The notes under the pieces: model-generated
Seen by the model: the letters and a program-made list of their open reading frames with translations, nothing else
Told to the model about the DNA's origin: nothing
The model's database searches: none
NCBI GenBank assembly: GCA_018303205.1
Contig: JAGVYP010000031.1
Location: forward strand, 1 to 35,448
Reading direction: 5' to 3'
Source of the DNA: Candidatus Woesearchaeota archaeon
Lineage (GTDB): Archaea; Nanobdellota; Nanobdellia; Woesearchaeales; JAGWAF01
Length of the DNA: 35,448 bases
Shown here: positions 1 through 7,880 of the stretch, one piece after another
Layout of the letters: every line of letters begins with the position of its first letter
Numbering within the stretch: the first letter of the stretch is position 1
Program-made: the position numbers and the translations under genes

Positions 1-1642
1 TAATCTTTTCTTTGCTTATTTGAGAGCAAGAAAAGGAAAAAGTACAAGGCAGTATGTTCTTGATTTTGAAAAAAATTTAAATCAAAGTCTGATGCAATTA
101 CAACAAGAATTGATTACGCAAATCTACAAGCCAAAACCGCTAGAAACTTTTATCTTGCGTGATCCTAAAACTAGAAAGATCAGCAAATCAGATTTTAGGG
201 ATAGGGTTGTGCATCATGCACTCTGCGCCATCATCGAGCCATTATTTGATAAAAGGTTCATCTATGATTCGTATGCTAACAGAATAGGTAAAGGAACGCT
301 CAAAGCTATAGAGCGTTTTGATGAATTTAAGAGAAAAGTTTCAAAAAATAATACGAGAACTTGCTATGTTTTGAAGGCTGATGTCAAGCATTACTTTGAT
401 ACCGTGGATCATAAAATTCTTATAAATATGATCAGTAAAAAAGTGAATGATGAAAATATAATATGGTTGATACAATGTATTCTTGATAATCACAAAACTA
501 ATGATAAGTGTATAGGCATGCCTTTGGGTAATCTTACTTCACAATTCTTTGCAAATATTTACCTTAATGAGCTTGACCAATTTGTTAAACATCAATTGAA
601 AGCAGAATACTATCTCAGATATGTTGATGATTTTGTCATCCTGCATCATGAAAAAAGTCTTTTGAATATCTATAAGCAAAAAATAGATGAATTTCTAAAA
701 AACACTTTAAGATTAGAACTTCATCCTGACAAATCAAAAATTATCAACCTTCATCATGGCATTAGTTTTCTTGGTTTCAGAATTTTTTATCATCATAAGA
801 TTATACGAAAAAAGAACAGAAGAAAATTAGAATCAGCGCTGGATATTATGAAAAAAGAATACAAACAAAACATGATTGATAGAGAGAAAATTGTAGAACG
901 CTTCGAAGGATGGATCAACTACCTAAGCCATGCAAACACTTTCAAATACAGAAGACATCTCTTAAGGCTTTTCAATCAAAACTTCCCATTGAACGCCCCC
1001 CCCTGTACACAGAACACTACGACAACAAGGGGAATACAGTCTGCTAAAAAACATGAAAATTTCATCACCAAACTAGAAACAAACAATTCTCCATTCAGCA
1101 GACAAAAAACACTACAACTCTACAAAAAAGGATTAAAAATCAATGAAATAGCAAAAAGAAGAATCATCAAAGAATCAACAGTATGGGAACACCTCATCAA
1201 AAGCATAGAATACAACCAACTATCAGTCTGGAAAATTCTGCCTAAAGAAAAAATACAAAAAATACAAGAAAAAATATACAGTGCGGAAGACAAACTCAAA
1301 GACATCAAAACAAGAATAAAAGACAATACCATAACCTACAATGAAATCGCTTGCGTACTCGCACATTTCAAAAGCAAAACAAGAACAAAAAATATTATCC
1401 ATCACCTCAACGGGTACAAAAAAAACCATTGCAAAAGAAAATGCTATTTTAATCCAGAACAAAGAAAGCAATGCGAACAAAAATTCAATCAACTCCTAAC
1501 ACAAAATCCTGCCTTAGCAATGCAAAGAAAAGAATTCCTAGACTTCTTTAATAATCAACTTATTATTTGCATACTTCCAGAAAAAGAAAAAAGAGCATAT
1601 CTGAGCTGGAAAGAGTTCAGAAATAATATCAAAAAAAGTTAA
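1..1642 (+). CDS. Reverse transcriptase, DGR-like, with C-terminal HTH_40-like domain; 5' end truncated by the window
   Basis: Frame is open upstream of the listed start (NLFFAYLRARKGKSTRQYVLDFE). RT motifs: frDRVVHHAL, LKADVKHYFDTVDH, GMPLGNLTSQFFANIYLNELDQFVK, YYLRYVDDF, ISFLGFR. The GNLTSQ motif is DGR-type rather than the QGxxxSP of group II introns. C-term 'TLQLYKKGLKINEIAKRRIIKESTVWEHL' resembles RecQ/YpbB HTH_40. Confidence 0.9.
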   Translation, partial: NLFFAYLRARKGKSTRQYVLDFEKNLNQSLMQLQQELITQIYKPKPLETFILRDPKTRKISKSDFRDRVVHHALCAIIEPLFDKRFIYDSYANRIGKGTLKAIERFDEFKRKVSKNNTRTCYVLKADVKHYFDTVDHKILINMISKKVNDENIIWLIQCILDNHKTNDKCIGMPLGNLTSQFFANIYLNELDQFVKHQLKAEYYLRYVDDFVILHHEKSLLNIYKQKIDEFLKNTLRLELHPDKSKIINLHHGISFLGFRIFYHHKIIRKKNRRKLESALDIMKKEYKQNMIDREKIVERFEGWINYLSHANTFKYRRHLLRLFNQNFPLNAPPCTQNTTTTRGIQSAKKHENFITKLETNNSPFSRQKTLQLYKKGLKINEIAKRRIIKESTVWEHLIKSIEYNQLSVWKILPKEKIQKIQEKIYSAEDKLKDIKTRIKDNTITYNEIACVLAHFKSKTRTKNIIHHLNGYKKNHCKRKCYFNPEQRKQCEQKFNQLLTQNPALAMQRKEFLDFFNNQLIICILPEKEKRAYLSWKEFRNNIKKS

Positions 1643-2181
1643 GGCCGCGTATAGATAGCGACTGGTGTTCCTCCTATTCTGAAGGAGCGTATTTTTTTGA
1701 GGGATTGGGGATGGAATTCATAGCCGTACACGACAAGTTTTCCGTTGAGTTCTTTAAGGAATTTTTTTTCAAGTGCTAAATCGTGTTTATCAGGATGAAG
1801 AAAGATAAGATCATAGGTTGAAAGGTTGTGGTGCATGTAATCTCCTTGGATAAAGGTTGCGGGAAGTTTGAAATGGTTTGCCATATGTTGCGCAACGTGA
1901 TGAAGCTGTTCGTCATATTCAATACCATGCGCTTTAGTGAAGAGTGATGCGAGGAGAACAACTTTTCCGTCTCCTGATCCTAAGTCAAGGAAAGATTTGG
2001 TTTGGTAGAGGTTGAGGTATCCTATGAACAAGTCCCAGATTTCGTCATGTACTGCTGGTCCCCAGAATCCGACTTGAGTAGACCGAAGGGGTAGTTTTCC
2101 TGTTTTGAAAAGTGATTGGTAATAGGCATGGTAAGCTTCTTTTAATGCTGTATTCCAGGCTTTGAGATCGTCCTTCCCCAT
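1639..2181 (-). CDS. Class I SAM-dependent methyltransferase
   Basis: Motif I FLDLGSGDGKVVLLAS; acidic motif HGIEYD; shares the palindromic stop TTAA with the convergent RT gene. Confidence 0.8.
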   Translation of the reverse strand: MGKDDLKAWNTALKEAYHAYYQSLFKTGKLPLRSTQVGFWGPAVHDEIWDLFIGYLNLYQTKSFLDLGSGDGKVVLLASLFTKAHGIEYDEQLHHVAQHMANHFKLPATFIQGDYMHHNLSTYDLIFLHPDKHDLALEKKFLKELNGKLVVYGYEFHPQSLKKIRSFRIGGTPVAIYTRP

Positions 2182-2273
2182 AGTTCTGCTTAAGCAGGAA
2201 GGGATTTTTAAGGTTTGTGGTAGAAAATCCTTTTTTTCCTTTGTTACTTATTTTTTATTATCTTCTTTAGAAG

Positions 2274-2370
2274 GTCATCACGGAGATCTGCTGTTCCGTT
2301 GATCACAGGTTTTGCGTCGAACATCCTGCATAAATCGGGTGTTCTCCTGGTTGTGCTCCAAGGTGATGAC
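2274..2370 (+). repeat. 97-nt structured repeat element, copy 1
   Basis: GTCATCACGGAG...CTGCATAAATCGG...CTCCAAGGTGATGAC; ungapped alignment to copies at 11851-11947 and 21805-21901 (reverse strand); terminal inverted repeats. Confidence 0.8.
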
Positions 2371-2436
2371 CATGCTAACAGTGAATTTCGACCTGAGGAT
2401 GGTGACCTTAAAGAAGAATACAAACTCTTTTTTTAT

Positions 2437-3210
2437 TCAATTGACGAGGTCAAAGGTTCCTGCTGGGAGTGCTCTGATGATGGCATCGAGGTCTTGATAA
2501 GAAAGTTGTTTTGCTATTTTTTTTGCTATGTTGCTCACTTTTTCTTTGCCTTGGCGTATTCGTACTAGTGTTTTGCAGTGTTGTTTTACAGCTTCATAGG
2601 GTCCTGCCATGATCTCATAATCCGGTGTAATGCCTAGGGCGAGGTTGATCTTATTTTCTACATAAGTTGTTTTGCCTCTGATCATAAATGCTCCTTTCGC
2701 TAGGTATTCTCCTGCTTGTGCTTCTTTGCTGACTTGTTCTGGTTGTACAGAAAAGACTGATTGGGTGCTTAATCCTAACTGGAATGCTCTGCTGAAGGTG
2801 CAGGTTGCATCTGCTGTTTCTGCAATTGCTTGCTGGGAGATTTTTCTTCCTTCGCTTTGGATGACAAAGAAGGGGCTTCCTGCCATGTCGGTATGAAAGA
2901 CGAGGTCTTCTTTTGCAGTGTGTTTTTTGATAACGATTTCGTTTGTTGTTGCATCCCTGCCTCCAAGGACTAGAAATCCGTCGCTGGTTTTAAACCATCT
3001 GAACTTATGATACCATTTTTTGGGTGCTGTTTGAAAAGGGGTTTTTTGTACTGTTTTTTCTTCTTCTTGAAGGAGTTTTTTCTTTTGGGCTTCCCAATGG
3101 ATAATGGCGGTGTGTGCTCCTTCTGCTTTTTTCTTTGCTTTTTTAGCTTTCTCAAAGTAGGATTGCGCATTTTCTTCTAGGGATTTCATGAGGGAAAGCA
3201 CGATTTTCAT
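2437..3210 (-). CDS. NFACT-R (RqcH/Tae2 C-terminal) domain protein lacking NFACT-N
   Basis: KWYHKFRWFKTSDGFLVLGGRDATTNEIVIKKHTAKEDLVFHTDMAGSPFFVI matches the NFACT-R/DUF814 pattern; preceded by a short coiled coil. Confidence 0.85.
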   Translation of the reverse strand: MKIVLSLMKSLEENAQSYFEKAKKAKKKAEGAHTAIIHWEAQKKKLLQEEEKTVQKTPFQTAPKKWYHKFRWFKTSDGFLVLGGRDATTNEIVIKKHTAKEDLVFHTDMAGSPFFVIQSEGRKISQQAIAETADATCTFSRAFQLGLSTQSVFSVQPEQVSKEAQAGEYLAKGAFMIRGKTTYVENKINLALGITPDYEIMAGPYEAVKQHCKTLVRIRQGKEKVSNIAKKIAKQLSYQDLDAIIRALPAGTFDLVN

Positions 3211-3288
3211 ATGCGAAAGTGGAGGGAAATATTATATAAATGTTCGTAAATAGAAAAAGATAAAAACTCAAGAGAGAAATAAACCAGT

Positions 3289-3939
3289 ATGGTGCAAAAG
3301 AAGGATAAGTTTAGGAAATTAGGTTTGCCTGTTCCTGATTATCAGCCTCGCTTTTCTAAGGATTTTCCGCGTCTTGAGCCTCGTGATGATGAGGAGCTAG
3401 TTGAAGTAGATGAGGACCAAGAGGAGGAAGGAGAGATTTTTGATGCGGGTAATTATAAGTCTGAAGAGGAAGTTGAAGGAGAGGTAGAGGAAGCTCATGA
3501 AGAAGTAGAAGAAAAAGGTGGTTTTTTCAGATGGCTTCTTGGTAAGGAAAAAAAGAGAGAAGGGGTAATAGAAAAACCTGCAGAGCTTGCGAGGGTAACA
3601 GAGTTTATTCATAAAAAGCAAAAGAAGGAAGTTCCCCAAGTAAAGGAAACAGAAGAAGGCACTGTGGTTATGCAGCCTCGGGAAGAAACGATAGTAAAGA
3701 GTGAAAAACCCGAGATTGCTTCTGGTTTTGAAATTCCCCAAGAGATATTAAAATCTGAGCATACCGAGAAGATGATAAAGAAAACAAGAAAGATCAGGTT
3801 ACCAAAAGAGAAGAAGATGCATATTGAAAGGATTATAGAGCAGCATAAGCCAAAGACGTACACCAAACCGTATGTTGATTATAAGAATCTCAAGCAGGAC
3901 TTGGAAAGTGTTAATAAAAGACTGGCAGAGTTGCAATAG
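3289..3939 (+). CDS. Hypothetical highly charged protein
   Basis: 216-aa ORF with acidic and Lys-rich stretches; no family recognised. Confidence 0.65.
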   Translation: MVQKKDKFRKLGLPVPDYQPRFSKDFPRLEPRDDEELVEVDEDQEEEGEIFDAGNYKSEEEVEGEVEEAHEEVEEKGGFFRWLLGKEKKREGVIEKPAELARVTEFIHKKQKKEVPQVKETEEGTVVMQPREETIVKSEKPEIASGFEIPQEILKSEHTEKMIKKTRKIRLPKEKKMHIERIIEQHKPKTYTKPYVDYKNLKQDLESVNKRLAELQ

Positions 3940-3993
3940 AGCTGTACTTATTTTCTAAGTTTTTTTGTCTATTTTAGATTTTTGTTTTGAAAT

Positions 3994-4135
3994 GTCAAAA
4001 ACCACCAATCAGAGATTGGTGGCATGTGGCGACATGCCACTATCAAGAGGTTTTTGAGCATGCTCAAAAATTTTTTACTATTGAGAGTCCATTGGCTTCC
4101 AGCCACTAGTCAGAGACTAGTGGAAAATTTTTGAC
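3994..4135. repeat. Hairpin-rich intergenic element with terminal inverted repeats, copy 1
   Basis: Ends GTCAAAAA...TTTTTGAC; hairpins CCACCAATC-AGA-GATTGGTGG, GTGGCATGT-GGCG-ACATGCCAC, palindrome TTTTTGAGCATGCTCAAAAA, CCACTAGTC-AGA-GACTAGTGG. Second copy at 22025-22224. Confidence 0.85.
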
Positions 4136-4163
4136 ATTTTTATGTTTTTTAGTTTGTTGGTGG

Positions 4164-4206
4164 TTTTATAAAAAGAAAAATAAAAATTCCTTGTGCCTAA
4201 CTTTTA
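4164..4206 (+). repeat. Intergenic motif repeat copy 1 (TATA-like block + CCTTGTGCCTAACTTTT)
   Basis: ttttataaaaagaaaaataaaaattccttgtgcctaactttta; 41/43 identical to 5485-5527. Confidence 0.85.
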
Positions 4207-4420
4207 TACACCCTAACTTCTAAAAACAGTCAAATGACGATAAACCAACAAATTCATTTCATCGGCTTAGTAGAAGGGGGGGGTTGAGAGCTTAAGTCGA
4301 GCTTCTTCAACTTGGTCTATTATAATAGTATATTTAACCATACTGTTTCTATAATAAGATTATATATAAAACTATCGGCAGTATTTTAAGACAAAAAATG
4401 AGAAGTTTTTTATCTACGTT

Positions 4421-5452
4421 CTAACAAGTAACTCTTTGCCAAGTATGTCTATATAATCTTGTTGGAGGATTATCTCCTCTAAATTGCCAGGCCCATGATT
4501 CCGGACCAACATAACTTGCTGTTACTAAGGTAGTGTGAATTGGTTTCATTATAAAATGTTTAAATAATTCGTACATAAATCTTGGGTTAGTGAAAAGAGC
4601 TTTTTTATAAGATTGACACCAATGTTCGGAAGTCAATCTATAATCCTCTGTTCCATCAACTTCTTTGACCAAATCAAATTTTCCATTTGCACAATTTGAA
4701 AGCTGACCTCTTATTGGATAATATCCACCATACCCTACATGAAGAATTGAAGCATGAAACCCAATCTCATCAAATATTTGTAAAAGAGGGTTTCTTAAGA
4801 ATTTTTTTGGGTCTATATGCTCTCCACTAAAATGAATCGCAGTTGTAGCTACTCTTCGACTTAGAGATTTAGGATCTAACAGGCGATGGAAAATATCAAA
4901 CATTTCTCTATAAACTCCGTCTTGCCTTCCTTCTAATGCATCTTCTGGCTGGCAAAAATGTTCCAATGAACCATTTGCAATTATCCCATCAAATTTTTCA
5001 AACCAATCAGAAGGCAAGGATCTATAATTTAATAGATGAACATCCAGTCCTTTTGCTCTGCATTTTTTAACTTGATCCTGAGAAATTGTTATTCCGGTTC
5101 CAACAACACCTCTTTCTCTAGCTGCCTGCAGAAGTGTGCCCAGACCGCATCCAATTTCTAAAAGTCTAAAACCTTCTATTGCTAAAATCTCATCTAATAG
5201 ATATTCATGTTGATTTCTCTTTGCAGTCGTGTGATCTAAATTTTGGTTCCCATGATAAATTCCTTCAGTATAATCTTCAATACCTGCTAAGGGGGTTATT
5301 CCAGTAACTTCATATAACTTTGTTACATTTTCCGGGGCAATCCTTTGTGACATAATTCTTAGAAAATATCTTGATTTATATGTCTTACCTATCATACGTG
5401 GTGCATGAGCGTCGTGGGTAGCTAGTCTAGGTTTTATTTTATGCTTTTTCAT
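4421..5452 (-). CDS. Cyclopropane-fatty-acyl-phospholipid synthase-like SAM methyltransferase
   Basis: RLLEIGCGLGTLLQAARERGVVGTGITISQDQVKKCRAKGL (CFAS-like TGITxSxxQ), SLEHF motif. Confidence 0.8.
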   Translation of the reverse strand: MKKHKIKPRLATHDAHAPRMIGKTYKSRYFLRIMSQRIAPENVTKLYEVTGITPLAGIEDYTEGIYHGNQNLDHTTAKRNQHEYLLDEILAIEGFRLLEIGCGLGTLLQAARERGVVGTGITISQDQVKKCRAKGLDVHLLNYRSLPSDWFEKFDGIIANGSLEHFCQPEDALEGRQDGVYREMFDIFHRLLDPKSLSRRVATTAIHFSGEHIDPKKFLRNPLLQIFDEIGFHASILHVGYGGYYPIRGQLSNCANGKFDLVKEVDGTEDYRLTSEHWCQSYKKALFTNPRFMYELFKHFIMKPIHTTLVTASYVGPESWAWQFRGDNPPTRLYRHTWQRVTC

Positions 5453-5484
5453 ATTTTTTATGTTGTTAAAATGGGTCTTGAATT

Positions 5485-5527
5485 TTTTATAAAAAGAAAA
5501 ATAAAAAATACTTGTGCCTAACTTTTA
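5485..5527 (+). repeat. Intergenic motif repeat copy 2
   Basis: ttttataaaaagaaaaataaaaaatacttgtgcctaactttta; overlaps the stop codon of the CDS at 5525-6991 (-). Confidence 0.85.
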
Positions 5528-6991
5528 GTCTGACCCTTTGATTTCTTTGATGAGTTCCCAGAGAGTCAGGAGGTATCCTCCAACGTAAAAGAGTACGGTT
5601 AAGACAAGGAAGAGGAAGAAGAGGAAAAGAATAAACCAATTTTCTTGAAGAAGAATGGGAATGGCAAAAGCGTAATATTTAATTTGGTCATAAAAAAAGA
5701 GTGTGATATATAATCCAAAGAAGAAGAAAATGCCTGCACCTCCTAAACCAACAAAGAAGTGTTTTATTTTTCGTACAAGAGAAAGGAGTGTAACAATAAG
5801 AGCTACTGCAAAGGAGATGCCGATGACCATAACAGGATGGAATCCAAAAAGAGGTGTAAAAAGATGGTTTTGAATATCAACTCCAACTAAGACCTGAGGA
5901 TTATTAATAGGTGTTATGGTAAAGACAGAAGCGAGAAGAAAACAGGTAAGAGAGATATAAAAGAGGAAAAGATAAACAAGAGGGATATGGATTTGTTTAT
6001 CACGAAAGAGGTTATACCATAAGACAGTGGGTGCTGCCATGAGAAAAATAATTCCGAGGATATTAAAAAAATAAATCCATGCAATGCTAATAATTTCTCC
6101 TAAGCTTGTTGCACCAATAATTTGTTGGGAAAAGAGTGAAAAGAACGTTTGTCTTCCTGTAAAACCGATTTGATTGAGATAAATTGCATCGTGAACACCC
6201 ATCAGCATGGGAATAACAAAATTTGCTAGGTCAGTTAAGAGGTGAAGAACAAGCATTCCTGAAATACCGAGCGCTATCGTTTCTTTTTGATGAAAGAGGT
6301 AAATGAATTTTTTATAGAATTCTTCACCTACTGCACCTAAGCGAAATAAGAGTCCTTCTGAGCTGAATCTTCTTCTGATAAGCACAAGAAAGACATACGC
6401 AAGAAGAGCCACCATGAGGAGGGGTGCATCAACAGCAACAGCTGCCCATTCCATGAAGAGGTTAAAGAATATGACAAAGAATCCGAAAAGGGTAAAGGTG
6501 ATCAGGAAAAATCGACGCGAGCTATACCAAAAAGTGTGTTGGGGATATCCTTCAGGATGAAGAACACAGAGCAAGCTTGGTTTTTTAAAGGGAAAACGGA
6601 GAGCAGCAATAAAGGAAAGAAGAAGGATCGCACTTCCGCCGATGATCAGTCCTGTAAATTCTATGGTTTTTGCATGATCGATGAGAAAGATAAAGAACTC
6701 CTTGACATAGACCACTTCGTCAACAACAGAATAAGCATAGCCAACAAGTTCTTTGAGAATGAGAAAAAAATAGCTAAAGATAAGGCTAAGGTCAAACCAT
6801 TTTTTTTGTTCTCCAAAAAAAACTTCTGTTAAGTGAGTATGATAGAGCAAGTATCCTAAAATTGCCCAAGACATAATTTTGTCAAGATAATCAAAGTCTC
6901 CTGGTAAGATTTCAAAAAAGTCAAGAACATTTAAGACAATAGCAAGTAAGAGAATAAGTTCTTCAATGCGTTTTCCAAATGTGAAGGTCAT
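5525..6991 (-). CDS. Polytopic membrane protein of unknown function
   Basis: 488 aa, many hydrophobic segments; start abuts the stop of the upstream pilin-like gene. Confidence 0.75.
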   Translation of the reverse strand: MTFTFGKRIEELILLLAIVLNVLDFFEILPGDFDYLDKIMSWAILGYLLYHTHLTEVFFGEQKKWFDLSLIFSYFFLILKELVGYAYSVVDEVVYVKEFFIFLIDHAKTIEFTGLIIGGSAILLLSFIAALRFPFKKPSLLCVLHPEGYPQHTFWYSSRRFFLITFTLFGFFVIFFNLFMEWAAVAVDAPLLMVALLAYVFLVLIRRRFSSEGLLFRLGAVGEEFYKKFIYLFHQKETIALGISGMLVLHLLTDLANFVIPMLMGVHDAIYLNQIGFTGRQTFFSLFSQQIIGATSLGEIISIAWIYFFNILGIIFLMAAPTVLWYNLFRDKQIHIPLVYLFLFYISLTCFLLASVFTITPINNPQVLVGVDIQNHLFTPLFGFHPVMVIGISFAVALIVTLLSLVRKIKHFFVGLGGAGIFFFFGLYITLFFYDQIKYYAFAIPILLQENWFILFLFFLFLVLTVLFYVGGYLLTLWELIKEIKGSD

Positions 6992-7476
6992 TATACACAG
7001 GAATGAAGTGCGTCTTCTATGATCAAACTCGTTTCGCTGCAGTATAATTCAACATTATTAACATTAATTAAGGGTGTAAGTTTCACTTGAAGTGGTTTTC
7101 CTATGCCTGAATAAGGAATAGTTTTCTTTAAAGCGTGTGTTCTTTTAAGAGGCTCTTTTAATATTCCTTCAATAGTTTGCACGCCTTCTGTTCCGATCAC
7201 TTGAACGTTAAAGTTTTGAATAGCTACCTCAGGTCCGTTTTCAAGCATAATCTCAAGATGAGTGTCTTGGTAGCATGCTTGAACTTTTCCGGCTACGGTG
7301 ATTAAAGAAAGTTGTACATTGGAACATCCTGAAAATTCAGGTTGACCGACAAATTCTGCTTGATCTTCAATATAGGATTTTCCCCAGCTCATGACAACAG
7401 TTCCTAGGGCAATGGCAAATCCCATGAGGAGTAAGGTAGCGAGTAAGGGTGATACTGCTTTTTTGTTCCTGAACAT
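6991..7476 (-). CDS. Archaeal type IV pilin-like protein
   Basis: N-terminus MFRNKKAVSPLLATLLLMGFAIALGTVVMSWG is a class III signal peptide plus pilin helix. Confidence 0.75.
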   Translation of the reverse strand: MFRNKKAVSPLLATLLLMGFAIALGTVVMSWGKSYIEDQAEFVGQPEFSGCSNVQLSLITVAGKVQACYQDTHLEIMLENGPEVAIQNFNVQVIGTEGVQTIEGILKEPLKRTHALKKTIPYSGIGKPLQVKLTPLINVNNVELYCSETSLIIEDALHSCV

Positions 7477-7550
7477 GCTTCTTCTCTCGTCATAACACTA
7501 TATAAACCTTTCGGCAAGATACCTTTTGGTGTTATTTTTATTATTTTTTT

Positions 7551-7740
7551 CTATCACCTTCTGTTTTATTCGTTTTTTACAATCCTCTTTTTTATCGTCT
7601 CTTTTCCTATTTTTGTTTGTGACTTTTTATATTTCCTTTAATTTGTTTTCGATTTTTTTATAAAAAATAATAGAAACGAAAAAAAGACATTTTTCCTTGT
7701 GCCTAACTTTTTCAAAGAAAGGTATTTTTATGTTTTTGTT
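7551..7740 (+). repeat. Long intergenic repeat R1, contains CCTTGTGCCTAACTTTTT copy 3 (7695-7712)
   Basis: Shares ordered blocks with 9420-9585: TTATTCRTTTTTTACAATCCTCTT, TTTTTTATAAAAAA, ACGAAAA, CCTTGTGCCTAACTTTTTCA, TTTTTATGTTT. Confidence 0.7.
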
Positions 7741-7880
7741 CGTTTTTTCTCTATACCTTTTTTTTATAGTCTTTATTGTGGTTTTTGATAGGGGTTTGAA
7801 GTTTTATAATCAAGAAAAAGAATAAACGGATGTACCTTTTGCTCGCAAGGTTTTTATAGAAACAAAAAAAGAAAGGTGTA

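Noticed and set aside
2299-2568. 89-aa plus-strand ORF
   Set aside because: Starts inside the 97-nt repeat and runs antisense into the NFACT-R gene; no independent support as a gene.
3994-4135. DGR target-site hairpin (IMH-associated cruciform) for the RT at 1-1642
   Set aside because: No lectin-fold variable gene or TR/VR repeat nearby, and the same hairpins recur 18 kb away in an unrelated intergenic region.
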